Assembly (NCBI GenBank): GCA_003246855.1
Contig: QKCP01000130.1
Location: 1-36,252 of the forward strand
Source: Ilyobacter polytropus
GTDB taxonomy: Bacteria; Fusobacteriota; Fusobacteriia; Fusobacteriales; Fusobacteriaceae
Reading direction: 5' to 3'
DNA: 36,252 bases
Shown here: one piece after another, positions 25,357 through 34,042 of the stretch
Numbering within the stretch: position 1 is the stretch's first letter
Layout: each line of letters opens with the position of its first letter
Position numbers and translations under genes: made by a program
Notes under the pieces: generated by a model
The model's input: the letters and a program-made list of their open reading frames with translations, nothing else
Told to the model about the DNA's origin: nothing
Database searches by the model: none

Positions 25357-27525
25357 ATGAAGATTATGCAAATAGTAGCGCCTGCAGGAAGTATGTCAAG
25401 GCTTAGAGCTGCAGTGAGTGCTGGAGCAGGGGAGGTATACTTGGGACTCAAGGGGTTTGGCGCCAGGAGAAACGCCGAAAACTTCAATGTTAAAGAGCTG
25501 TTAGAGGCTATAGATTACAGCCACTCCAGAGGGACAAGAGTATTTTTAACGCTAAACACCATGATGAAGGCAAGAGAGCTTACGGCGGTGTACACCAACC
25601 TAAAAACAGTTTACGAGGCAGGGTTGGATGCTGTGATAGTACAGGATTTTGGCGTATTTAAGTTTCTTAAAGAAAATTTTCCAGATTTGGAAGTACATGG
25701 TAGCACTCAGATGACAGTTGCAAACCATGTAGAAGCAAACTACTTGAAGGCAGTTGGCTTTAAAAGGGTGGTATTAGCCCGTGAACTTAGCTTTGAAGAA
25801 ATAAAAAGCATCAGGGAAAAGACTGATATAGAACTTGAAATATTCGTTTCCGGAGCGCTTTGCATCTCGTACTCCGGAAACTGCTATCTAAGCAGTTTCA
25901 TAGGCGGCAGGAGCGGAAACAGGGGGCTTTGCGCCCAACCGTGCAGAAGGCAGTATATTACCAAAAAAAGTGAAAATTCATACTTGTTGAGCCCTAAGGA
26001 CCAGATTTTTGAAAAAGAGGAAATAGAAAAACTTAAAGAAATAGGTATAGATTCTATAAAAATAGAAGGCAGAATGAAAAGCGAGGAATACGTATACGAG
26101 ACGGTAAGCTACTACAACTGCCTTATAAAAGGAGATTCCAGAAAGCTTAATACACCTAAGATATTCAACAGGGGATATGGAAAAGGTTATTTTTACAATA
26201 ATCTACATATAATGAATCCAGAATATTCAGCTGATTTTGGCTACAGAGTTGGCAGGGTATCCAGTTCGGGCGAGGTGAGCCTAGAAGATTCTCTGCTGCT
26301 AGGTGACGGGATAGCTTATATCTCTAAAAATCACCAAAAACTTGGCGGAACTTACGTAAACAAGATAAGTACAGAAAAAGGCAAAAGAGAAAAGGGAATC
26401 AAAGGGGAGATAGTCAAAATAGGCAAGTTGCCTAAAGGGACTGCCTATATATACAAAACTTACTCTAAAGATATTATGGATTTGGTGTCAAAAGAGATGA
26501 AAAGTTCCGAAAAAAAAATACCAATTAGGGCAAAGCTAAAGGCAATTGTTGGAGAAGAAGCAACCCTTGAAGTACTAGCAACAAACCTGTACGGAGAAGA
26601 GGTGAGCTCCACGGTCTACAGTGGAGAAAACCTTGAGATTGCCAAGAGTTCCCTATTGTCACTAGAAAAGCTGGAGGAAAAGGTTGGAGAGCTAGGTGAG
26701 ACCACATTTTTTCTTGAAAAATTTGATTTTATAGGCGATCTAGGTACATTTTTGCCTTTTAAAACTCTGAAAGCTATGAAAAGGGCGGCAGTAGAAGAAC
26801 TTAGGGATAAACTCTTATGTTCATACAGACGGGAAAAGTCCAGTGAAGAAATAGTGACTTGTGAATTTAAAAACAGCTTTAATCCACGCCCGCGAATAGC
26901 TGTATGTGTTTTTAATATTGAGCAGGAAAGAGCAGCTCGAAAGTTTGGAGTGGATAAAATATATAAAAAGGGCATTGATGTTGCAAGGGAAAGTCAAGTT
27001 GGGAAAATAGACCTAGACTCTGAACTGGCCAGTAATCTATACCAGCTGCTTGAAAATAAAAACAGCGCAGTGACAGTGGACTGGAATCAAAACATAGGTA
27101 ACTCCTATGCATTGGACTATTTTTCCGGAATGGATAAGGTTGGGTTGGTCTATCTGTCCCCGGAACTTGATCTAGAAAGCCTTGCGGAGATCAAGGGGGC
27201 TAAGTCTGAAAAAGGTCTTGTAGTTTACGGAAGACTAAGGGTGATGTATATAGACCCATCCATTGTGAAGGAAGACTGTAAAGTAGTAAGTGAAAGTGGA
27301 GATGAATTGCGGTTAGTAAAAAATCATCTTGGAAATACTGAGGTTTATTTCGAAAAGCCTATGAATCTGATACCAGTTTTAGACAGAATATTAAAACTAG
27401 GCATGGATGAACTAAGGCTTGATTTTACATGGGAATCTTATGATGAAACTATTCAAGTGTTAAAGAGTTTAGAAAATAGAGAAGGAGAGTACAACCCGTA
27501 TAATTTTGAGCGGGGGGTATATTAG
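25357..27525 (+). CDS. U32 family protein (RlhA/TrhP-like, probable Fe-S RNA-hydroxylation protein)
   Basis: The 722-residue protein has a TIM-barrel U32 domain in its N-terminal half (VAPAGSMSRLRAAVSAGAGEVYLG at the start) and a long C-terminal extension like the DUF3656 region of RlhA. The U32 signature is VSGALCISYSGNCYLSS. Four cysteines, C169, C176, C192 and C196, are placed as [4Fe-4S] ligands in characterised U32 proteins (UbiU/UbiV, TrhP, RlhA). Although called peptidases, proven family roles are RNA or quinone hydroxylation; 23S rRNA C2501 hydroxylation is the closest model by architecture. AGGAAG abuts ATG 25357, so ATG 25366, nine bases after AGGAAG, is an alternative start. Confidence is high for the family, moderate for the function. 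Confidence 0.85.
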   Translation: MKIMQIVAPAGSMSRLRAAVSAGAGEVYLGLKGFGARRNAENFNVKELLEAIDYSHSRGTRVFLTLNTMMKARELTAVYTNLKTVYEAGLDAVIVQDFGVFKFLKENFPDLEVHGSTQMTVANHVEANYLKAVGFKRVVLARELSFEEIKSIREKTDIELEIFVSGALCISYSGNCYLSSFIGGRSGNRGLCAQPCRRQYITKKSENSYLLSPKDQIFEKEEIEKLKEIGIDSIKIEGRMKSEEYVYETVSYYNCLIKGDSRKLNTPKIFNRGYGKGYFYNNLHIMNPEYSADFGYRVGRVSSSGEVSLEDSLLLGDGIAYISKNHQKLGGTYVNKISTEKGKREKGIKGEIVKIGKLPKGTAYIYKTYSKDIMDLVSKEMKSSEKKIPIRAKLKAIVGEEATLEVLATNLYGEEVSSTVYSGENLEIAKSSLLSLEKLEEKVGELGETTFFLEKFDFIGDLGTFLPFKTLKAMKRAAVEELRDKLLCSYRREKSSEEIVTCEFKNSFNPRPRIAVCVFNIEQERAARKFGVDKIYKKGIDVARESQVGKIDLDSELASNLYQLLENKNSAVTVDWNQNIGNSYALDYFSGMDKVGLVYLSPELDLESLAEIKGAKSEKGLVVYGRLRVMYIDPSIVKEDCKVVSESGDELRLVKNHLGNTEVYFEKPMNLIPVLDRILKLGMDELRLDFTWESYDETIQVLKSLENREGEYNPYNFERGVY

Positions 27526-27535
27526 GGGGTGAAAA

Positions 27536-28033
27536 ATGAGAAAAAAGACGATGGAAAAACTTGCAACCTGTTTTGGTCTAGGAGATCTACCAAAGGCACC
27601 CGGGACTTTCGGGACCCTCGGTGGGATACCTTTATTCTTATTCCTTTACGCTTTGAAACCTATATTTCCAAGCGAAAGCATGTACAACTCATTTTATTTC
27701 TTATTTTTAGCGGTGTTTTTTCTGTTTTGCGTATACGTGTGTGATTACAGCGAAAGAGAAATATATAGTGAAAAGGACCCGCAAAAAGTCGTGATAGATG
27801 AGGTGTTGGGATATGTAACTACTTTATTTCTGGTGAACCCGAAAAGCCTATCCGAACTTTTGGTAGCAGTGGTTTTAGGGTTTGTATTCTTTAGAATTTT
27901 TGATATATGGAAGCCGGGACCAGTTTACAAGTCGCAGTTTATAGGTGCTGGTGTCGGGGTAGTTGCAGATGATTTTTTGGCGGGCGTTATGGCGAATTTT
28001 TTACTCGTAGCTGTGATGAATCTTATATTTTAA
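27536..28033 (+). CDS. pgpA: Phosphatidylglycerophosphatase A
   Basis: Membrane phosphatase that removes the phosphate of phosphatidylglycerol phosphate in phospholipid synthesis. It has 165 residues and about four hydrophobic segments. The PgpA hallmarks are all present: GLGDLPKAPGTFGTLGGIP near the N-terminus, VVIDEVLGY in the middle, and FFRIFDIWKPGP with ADDFLAGV near the end. ATG 27536 follows AGGGGGTGA, which overlaps the U32 stop codon. It is part of the run from the dehydrogenase through cinA. Confidence 0.94.
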   Translation: MRKKTMEKLATCFGLGDLPKAPGTFGTLGGIPLFLFLYALKPIFPSESMYNSFYFLFLAVFFLFCVYVCDYSEREIYSEKDPQKVVIDEVLGYVTTLFLVNPKSLSELLVAVVLGFVFFRIFDIWKPGPVYKSQFIGAGVGVVADDFLAGVMANFLLVAVMNLIF

Positions 28034-28045
28034 GGCGGTTTTTAA

Positions 28046-29248
28046 ATGAAAGCATTTATCATACTTGTTGGCACCGAACTTTTGAACGGAATGATGGTTG
28101 ATACCAACAGCGTTTACATGGCGGAAGAGTTAAACAAATATGGCATAGAGATTAGTTCTAAAATGAGTGTTGGCGATGATATAGATGAGATATACAGGGC
28201 TATAGCTTACGCTAAGACCGGTTCGGACCTTGTAATAATATCAGGTGGTCTCGGACCCACCATAGATGACCTCACAAAAGATGCCATCGCAAAATATACT
28301 GGCAGGGAGCTTTTGTTGCATGAGGAGCAGTTTGAAAGGCTAAAAGAGAAATTCAGGGATAGGAATATATCGGAGCAACTCCTGGAAAGAAATAAAAGGC
28401 AGGTCATGCTGCCCACAGGGAGCTATGTTATAGACAATTGTACAGGAATAGCCCCGGCCATATATGTTGATGGTATAGCAGCTTTTCCGGGGGTGCCATC
28501 AGAACTTTTCCACCTTTTTCCTAAATTTTTAGACTATTATAGGGAAGAGAAGAAACTGGATAATGAAATATATATAAAGGATATCTTGGTGTGGGGTATG
28601 CCTGAATCGCTTTTAGAGGAGACGATAGTAGACCTTTTTACAGAAAAGGGGATATTTTACGAATTTTTGGTAAAAAGCTATGGAATAATAGTCAGGCTGC
28701 TTACCAGTTTAGATAAAAAAGATAAAGTAGACGTTATAAAACAAAGGATATATGACAGGATAGGCGAAAATATATACGGTGAGGACAAACAAAGACTAGA
28801 AGAAATTGTGCTGGAAGAACTCATCAAAAAAAAATACACACTGTCCACGGCGGAATCCTGCACAGGTGGTATGCTGAGTACCTTCATTACCGAGGTGAGT
28901 GGGGTATCTAATGTGTTTAAGGAGGGTGTTGTGACCTACAGCAATGAGGCGAAGATGTCTAGACTTGGGGTGCGAAAGATTACCTTGGATAGCTTTGGAG
29001 CGGTAAGTGAAGAAACCGCAGTTGAGATGCTAAAAGGTCTTAGTACGGATGTTGGCATATCTATCACTGGAATAGCTGGACCTACCGGGGGAACTGCAGA
29101 AAAACCAGTGGGGACTGTGTATATAGGCATAAAAATTGAGAGTAAATACTTTGTAAACAGGTATCAATTTAAAGGTGATAGAAATAAAATAAGGACAAAA
29201 TCTGCTTTGACGGCGTTATTTGAGCTACAAAAATTATTGAATAGCTAA
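28046..29248 (+). CDS. cinA: CinA family protein with NMN deamidase domain
   Basis: Two-domain enzyme of 400 residues. The N-terminal molybdopterin-binding-like domain (about 1-170; VGTELLNGMMVDTNS, SGGLGPTIDDLTKD) acts as an ADP-ribose pyrophosphatase in characterised CinA proteins. The C-terminal PncC domain (about 250-400) is a nicotinamide mononucleotide deamidase, with the catalytic serine region TAESCTGGML and the GITGIAGPTGG loop. Together they recycle pyridine nucleotides. ATG 28046 is 12 bases after pgpA. Full length, with no recA adjacent (the pairing that gave the competence name). Confidence 0.93.
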   Translation: MKAFIILVGTELLNGMMVDTNSVYMAEELNKYGIEISSKMSVGDDIDEIYRAIAYAKTGSDLVIISGGLGPTIDDLTKDAIAKYTGRELLLHEEQFERLKEKFRDRNISEQLLERNKRQVMLPTGSYVIDNCTGIAPAIYVDGIAAFPGVPSELFHLFPKFLDYYREEKKLDNEIYIKDILVWGMPESLLEETIVDLFTEKGIFYEFLVKSYGIIVRLLTSLDKKDKVDVIKQRIYDRIGENIYGEDKQRLEEIVLEELIKKKYTLSTAESCTGGMLSTFITEVSGVSNVFKEGVVTYSNEAKMSRLGVRKITLDSFGAVSEETAVEMLKGLSTDVGISITGIAGPTGGTAEKPVGTVYIGIKIESKYFVNRYQFKGDRNKIRTKSALTALFELQKLLNS

Positions 29249-29261
29249 AGGGAGGTAAAAA

Positions 29262-29810
29262 GTGGGATTAGGTGACAGAATCAAAAAAAACAGAACAGAA
29301 AAAGGACTTTCTCTTAGGGATTTGGCTGCACAGGTGGACCTTTCAGCTAGCTTTCTTTCTCAGATAGAGCAGGGAAAGGCATCTCCTTCAATTGAAAATT
29401 TGAAAAAAATAGCTACTGCTCTAGATGTTAGAGTAAGCTACCTAATAGAGGACGAAGAGGTAAAAAAGAATACGGATGTTACAAGAAAGCATGAAAGATC
29501 TGTTGTGGAAAGTGTGGATTCCAATACTAGAATATCGCTGTTGACATCTTCAGATATAGAAAAAAATATGGAGCCTATATATTATGAGATAGGTCCAGGT
29601 GGAGAGAGTGGTAGAAATTACTTTCACCATAAGGGGGAAGAATTCGTCTTTATAATAGAGGGGACGCTTGACGTGTATATAAACGATAAAAAGCACACTC
29701 TTTATGAGGGCGATAGTCTTTACTTTAAATCTACACAGAAGCACAGGTTCAGAAATGAATCGGATAAACCTGTAAAAGCTCTATGGGTGGTTACCCCACC
29801 TACATTCTAA
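29262..29810 (+). CDS. XRE-family transcriptional regulator with C-terminal cupin domain
   Basis: DNA-binding regulator of 182 residues. The N-terminal helix-turn-helix (about 5-62) includes GLSLRDLAAQVDLSASFLSQIEQGKASPS, and the C-terminal cupin barrel (about 108-180) contains NYFHHKGEEFVFIIEGTLDV and KSTQKHRFRNES. Such HTH-cupin proteins sense a small ligand or metal bound in the cupin and often control amino-acid, polyamine or fatty-acid genes. The ligand here is unknown. GTG 29262 follows AAAGGGAGG. It lies within the run cinA to fakAB, and its stop is 21 bases before the next start, so it might regulate this operon. Confidence 0.9.
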   Translation: MGLGDRIKKNRTEKGLSLRDLAAQVDLSASFLSQIEQGKASPSIENLKKIATALDVRVSYLIEDEEVKKNTDVTRKHERSVVESVDSNTRISLLTSSDIEKNMEPIYYEIGPGGESGRNYFHHKGEEFVFIIEGTLDVYINDKKHTLYEGDSLYFKSTQKHRFRNESDKPVKALWVVTPPTF

Positions 29811-29830
29811 TCCGGGTGGAGGATAAACTA

Positions 29831-30355
29831 ATGAATAGAAAAGCTGGAAAAATAAAACTTATAATTTTGGATGTTGACGGGACTTTAACTGATGGTGGGA
29901 TAGAGATAGAAAACGGTGGCGTTGAAACCAAGACTTTCAACGTGAAGGATGGATTCGCCATTGCTGAAGGTATAAAATATGATATGAAATTTGCTATAAT
30001 AACCGGAAGAATGTCCCAGATTGTAAAAAAGCGTGCGGCTGAACTCGGTATAGATGAAGTCCATCAAGGAGTAAAAAATAAGATTGCTAAAATGGATGAA
30101 ATTCTGCATAAATATGGCATCACATACGAAGAGGTGGCATATATGGGTGATGATATAAATGATCTGCCAGCCATTATAAAATCAGGGTTTACAGGGGCAC
30201 CTTCAGACGCAGTGCAAGAGGTCTTCAACATAGTAGACTTTAAATCCGTCAATGCAGGCGGTAAGGGTGCAGTAAGAGAATTTGTAGAATATATTTTGAG
30301 AGAACAGGGAATATGGGATAAAATAGTAGAAACATATCAAGATATGTCCAAATAA
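29831..30355 (+). CDS. kdsC: KdsC-type HAD phosphatase (probable KDO-8-phosphate phosphatase)
   Basis: Cap-less HAD hydrolase of subfamily IIIC, 174 residues, expected to remove phosphate from 3-deoxy-D-manno-octulosonate 8-phosphate in LPS core synthesis. HAD motif I is ILDVDGTLTDG with nucleophile D14 and acid D16. The threonine motif is IITGR, the lysine is in VHQGVKNK, and the metal aspartates are in MGDDINDL. ATG 29831 is used because the SD (GGTGGAGGA, about 29815-29823) falls downstream of the earlier in-frame ATG 29783, which lies within the preceding gene. Other kds genes are not in the window, so substrate assignment rests on the family. Confidence 0.82.
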   Translation: MNRKAGKIKLIILDVDGTLTDGGIEIENGGVETKTFNVKDGFAIAEGIKYDMKFAIITGRMSQIVKKRAAELGIDEVHQGVKNKIAKMDEILHKYGITYEEVAYMGDDINDLPAIIKSGFTGAPSDAVQEVFNIVDFKSVNAGGKGAVREFVEYILREQGIWDKIVETYQDMSK

Positions 30356-30373
30356 AACTTTTCGGAGGAAGAT

Positions 30374-32881
30374 ATGGTTAAGATAGAGGTAAGGGTTTTA
30401 AATGCTACCAGAATAACAAAACTACTGATAGCTGCCAGCAGGTGGCTTTCTAAATATGCTGATGTATTGAATGACCTGAATGTTTATCCTATACCTGATG
30501 GGGATACAGGGACTAATATGTCTATGACCCTACAGTCTGTTGAAAATGACCTTCTCAAGCTGAACAGGGAAGTTAACATGGCAGAACTGGCCGATATAGT
30601 CAGCGAGTCTATTTTGCTCGGGGCAAGGGGTAACTCCGGGACAATACTTTCACAAATAATACAAGGTCTTCTTGTTGGAATAAATGGAAAAGAGGAGATA
30701 AGCATAGAAGATATATCCTATGCTTTTTTAGTAGCCAAGGAGAAAGCCTATATGTCTGTGAGTAACCCCGTAGAGGGGACTATGCTCACCGTTATCAGGA
30801 GGGTCGCTGAAGAAGCCCAAAAATACAACAGGACAGAGGATGATTTTATAGATTATCTGGCATACCTTAAAAAGGTAGCCAACGAAGCGGTAGAAAGTAC
30901 CCCAGAACTATTGCCAAAGCTTAAGGAATCAGGTGTCGTCGATGCAGGAGGTAAGGGGATATACTACATACTCGAAGGGTTTGAAAAGTCGGTAACAGAT
31001 CCTGAAATGCTAAACGACCTGGAGAGAATAGTTCGAAGCCAGGCTACTAGGGGGCAGAAGCTGGAGCACTCTTACCCTCATGAGGATAGAAAATACAAGT
31101 ACTGTACGGAGTTCATACTTGAAAATGTAAACTTTGACTTCGACAAATACAAAAAGGATATAGGCCTTTATGGGGATTCCATGATATGCGCCCAGACTTT
31201 TAAAAAGACAAAAACCCATATACACACCAACAATCCAGGTTCTATTTTGGAGATAGCCTGCAAGCTTGGGGACCTGAACAGTATAAAAATTGAAAATATG
31301 GACGAGCAGCATAGAAATCTAGTTATATCAGACCACGAGCAGCATTTATCGCTTAAAACAACTAATATAGTCATAAACAATGAAAATGTTTGGGACTGGG
31401 CTTATTTGGCAGTGGCAGACACCAACGAGATGGCTCAGTTTTTCATAAAGCAGGGTGCGGCGGGTGTGATAATAGCTGGGGCTGGAAAGAACCCTAGCGT
31501 GTCGGACATAGAAGAGACAATAGCCAGGGTAGACTGCAATAAGCTAATCATCCTACCAAACAATAAAAATATAATTTCCACAGCAAAGTTGGCCACTACA
31601 AGGTCCAGCAAAGAAATTTTGGTTTTGGATACAGAGTCGGTTCTAGAAGGCTATTATGTGTTAAGAAACAGAAATGAAAACCTTGAATCTGTGCTGAAGG
31701 ATATGGGGAGAAATCATTCTGTAGAGATAAGCATAGCGGCATCAAATGAGAAATACGAAGATAAAGAGTCTTCTAAAGGAGGATTTGTAGCTTTAGTAGA
31801 AGGGGAGATAAAGTATAAATCTGACAGTTTGGAAGAAATTATTACCGAGGTATACAGAAATCTGGTGACCCAAAACACCCTTAGGGTGTTTGTGATAAAG
31901 GGGCGGGAAACTGCTAGCGAGATAGATGAACTTCTTCGGCCTAAGGGAATAGTTTATAAAGAGCTAGTTAGTAGTCAGGAGAATTATAGCATATACATAG
32001 AAAATAAAGATCCTGAGCTACCGGAAATAGCCATAGTAACGGATTCTACAACAGATCTAACAGCAGAACTAATTGAAGGCTACGACGTAAGTGTCATACC
32101 GCTTAAGATAAAATTTAAGGGCGGGGAATACCTGAAACAGGGGATTGATGTAAATAATAAAGAGTTTTGGACTAGGATAGTAGAAGATGCTTATACTCCG
32201 AAAACATCGCAGCCGTCACCGGCAGAGTTTGAAGAATTTTACAGGAAGTTATTTGAGAAGGGCTATAAAAAAATAATTTCAGTACATATATCTGGAAAAC
32301 TAAGCGGCACACAGCAGGCTGCAAAAGTGGCTAGAAATATGCTGGGCAAGGAAGACGATATCTCTATAATAGACAGTAAAAATGTATGGCTGGGTGCAGG
32401 GCACCTTGTATTAGAAGCTGCTAAACTTGTGAAGCAAGGGGAGTCTTTTGAAAAAATAACTGAATGGATAGATGAGGCGCAGAATAAAGCTAAGGTATTT
32501 TTTGTGGTGGAAGACCTAGGATATCTGGAGCAGGGCGGAAGAATAAGCAAGAGTTCCTCGGTGATAGGCGGGGTTCTTAAGCTAAAACCGGTCTTGAAGA
32601 TAGAAAATGGGGAAGTATATATGGAAAAAAAGGCCATAGGAGACTCCGGAGCAATGAAGTATATGCAAAAATTGATAAAAAGTGAAGTTAAGAAGGGCTC
32701 TGTAGTTATGTATGCAGGGTGGGGAGGCACAAAAGAACAATTGGAAAACGCGGACAGGCTATGGCTATACGCATCTAAATATAAAAGATTGGATTATAGA
32801 GGAAGATTTGAGATTGGTCCGATAATCGGAGCACATTCTGGGCCTACATATGGATTTGCGATTTTTCCTAAGATAAATTAA
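30374..32881 (+). CDS. Fused fatty-acid kinase: FakA-like (DAK2/YloV) plus DegV/FakB-like domain
   Basis: An 835-residue soluble protein joining two proteins that are separate in most Firmicutes. Residues 1 to about 210 form a DhaL/DAK2 kinase domain with ATP/Mg motif YPIPDGDTGTNM (D42, D44), LGARGNSGTILSQ and GVVDAGGKG. About 240-545 match the FakA middle and C-terminal regions, including the THIHTNNPG motif. From P550 (PEIAIVTDSTTDLT) to the end is a complete DegV fold with the SGKLSGT and IGAHSGP lipid-head-group motifs. FakB presents a fatty acid to FakA for acyl-phosphate formation, so a one-chain kinase for exogenous fatty acids is the natural reading. ATG 30374 follows CGGAGGAAG. A strong terminator follows. 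Confidence 0.88.
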   Translation: MVKIEVRVLNATRITKLLIAASRWLSKYADVLNDLNVYPIPDGDTGTNMSMTLQSVENDLLKLNREVNMAELADIVSESILLGARGNSGTILSQIIQGLLVGINGKEEISIEDISYAFLVAKEKAYMSVSNPVEGTMLTVIRRVAEEAQKYNRTEDDFIDYLAYLKKVANEAVESTPELLPKLKESGVVDAGGKGIYYILEGFEKSVTDPEMLNDLERIVRSQATRGQKLEHSYPHEDRKYKYCTEFILENVNFDFDKYKKDIGLYGDSMICAQTFKKTKTHIHTNNPGSILEIACKLGDLNSIKIENMDEQHRNLVISDHEQHLSLKTTNIVINNENVWDWAYLAVADTNEMAQFFIKQGAAGVIIAGAGKNPSVSDIEETIARVDCNKLIILPNNKNIISTAKLATTRSSKEILVLDTESVLEGYYVLRNRNENLESVLKDMGRNHSVEISIAASNEKYEDKESSKGGFVALVEGEIKYKSDSLEEIITEVYRNLVTQNTLRVFVIKGRETASEIDELLRPKGIVYKELVSSQENYSIYIENKDPELPEIAIVTDSTTDLTAELIEGYDVSVIPLKIKFKGGEYLKQGIDVNNKEFWTRIVEDAYTPKTSQPSPAEFEEFYRKLFEKGYKKIISVHISGKLSGTQQAAKVARNMLGKEDDISIIDSKNVWLGAGHLVLEAAKLVKQGESFEKITEWIDEAQNKAKVFFVVEDLGYLEQGGRISKSSSVIGGVLKLKPVLKIENGEVYMEKKAIGDSGAMKYMQKLIKSEVKKGSVVMYAGWGGTKEQLENADRLWLYASKYKRLDYRGRFEIGPIIGAHSGPTYGFAIFPKIN

Positions 32882-32884
32882 TTT

Positions 32885-32918
32885 TTGGCAGTTTTACACA
32901 AAACTGCCAATTTTTTTT
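32885..32918 (+). terminator. Strong terminator of the dehydrogenase-to-fakAB run
   Basis: An 11-bp perfect stem (32885-32895 with 32900-32910), an ACAC loop and eight consecutive T residues. It begins four bases after the fakAB stop codon. Confidence 0.93.
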
Positions 32919-33022
32919 CAAAACTGATTTTTTAGTTTAAGAGGAATTACCGATATACTTTTGTAGTGTTGGAGTATATTAAGAGTAAAAATTAACCCGT
33001 ACACAATGTTCATTTTTTATTC

Positions 33023-33051
33023 TTTACAAAATAAGCTTAAAGTAATAAAAT
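33023..33051 (+). promoter_or_regulatory. Promoter of the EIIA-CBS / transporter pair
   Basis: TTTACA at 33023-33028 and TAAAAT at 33046-33051, spacer 17, ending 31 bases before the ATG at 33083. Confidence 0.6.
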
Positions 33052-33082
33052 AAATAATAGTCAATAATAAGGGGGCGGCAAA

Positions 33083-34006
33083 ATGAAGCTATCAAGTTAT
33101 TTAGACGCAAAATTTTTATTTACAGATATTGTTGCTGATACAAAAGAAGAAGTAATAAAACAAATGATAGATAAAATATCAGAAAGCGATAAAAAATTCG
33201 CCATGGTTAAAAAAGATATAGAAAAAGCGGTTATGGATAGGGAGGAAGAGATACCTACTGCCATAGGAATGGGGATAGCCATACCGCATGCAAGGGTAGA
33301 ATGTTATGATGATGTGGTAGTAGCGATGGCTACATTGAAAAAACCTGTCAAAAGTAAAGTCGCCACATTTAACAATGAAGACGACGTAGACATATTTGTA
33401 CTTATAGTTGCGGCAAGCCTTAAAAACAAGGTTATGCTTAAACTGATGTCAGGAATAACTAAAATAGCCTTGAGAAAGGCACATCTTCTTGATGAGATAA
33501 GAAATGCATCTAACTCTTTAGATATTTACCATATAATAAAATCTTCTGATATAGAGATACAGGATAGAATAACTGCTGAGGATATAATGAATACAGATAT
33601 AGTTCCGGTAAAGACATCCGATACCTTAGAAGAGGTAGCTAGAAGGTTAACTATAGAAAATGTTACTGGTTTTCCTGTTGTAGATGAAAGAGGAAACTTT
33701 TTGGGGGAGATAACAGAAAGAGAGTTGATAGAGTACGGGATGCCAAAATATACCTCTCTTCTTTCTGACCTAAGCTTTATGACAGTTGGAGAACCGTTTG
33801 AAGAGTACTTTAAAAATGAAAAAACTGTGACAGTTCAGGAGTTGTACAGGAGAAACCCAATTTCTGTAGACAGGAAGGCATCAATAATGGAAATAGGTTT
33901 TTTGATGGTGACAAAGGGTAATACCAGGATATATGTAGTTGAAAAAGGTAAGTATTACGGCATGATTATCAGATCTTATTTAATTCAGAAAGTTCTACAT
34001 ATTTAA
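33083..34006 (+). CDS. PTS EIIA (fructose/PtsN type) fused to a CBS-domain pair
   Basis: A 307-residue cytoplasmic protein. Residues 1 to about 150 are an EIIA type-2 domain with the phospho-accepting histidine H69 in GIAIPHAR. About 165-307 contain two CBS motifs (ITAEDIMNTDIVPVKTSDTL and VQELYRRNPISVDRKASIME), which normally bind adenine nucleotides. No EIIB or EIIC is present, so it is unlikely to move sugar. More plausibly it is a PtsN-like regulator reading PTS phosphorylation and adenylate status. ATG 33083 follows AGGGGGCGG. It lies 36 bases before an ArsB/NhaD-type transporter on the same transcript, its most likely target. Confidence 0.9.
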   Translation: MKLSSYLDAKFLFTDIVADTKEEVIKQMIDKISESDKKFAMVKKDIEKAVMDREEEIPTAIGMGIAIPHARVECYDDVVVAMATLKKPVKSKVATFNNEDDVDIFVLIVAASLKNKVMLKLMSGITKIALRKAHLLDEIRNASNSLDIYHIIKSSDIEIQDRITAEDIMNTDIVPVKTSDTLEEVARRLTIENVTGFPVVDERGNFLGEITERELIEYGMPKYTSLLSDLSFMTVGEPFEEYFKNEKTVTVQELYRRNPISVDRKASIMEIGFLMVTKGNTRIYVVEKGKYYGMIIRSYLIQKVLHI

Positions 34007-34042
34007 ATACCATAATGTTTTTCAGATGTTGAGGAGGGAATA

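Noticed and set aside
27529-27744. A 71-codon plus-strand frame overlapping the start of pgpA
   Set aside because: It is an out-of-frame shadow of pgpA, which has all PgpA motifs and the better SD.
33083-34006. Sugar-specific PTS enzyme IIA for fructose or mannitol
   Set aside because: There is no EIIB or EIIC gene or domain, and the CBS pair plus adjacent non-PTS permease point to regulation rather than sugar uptake.
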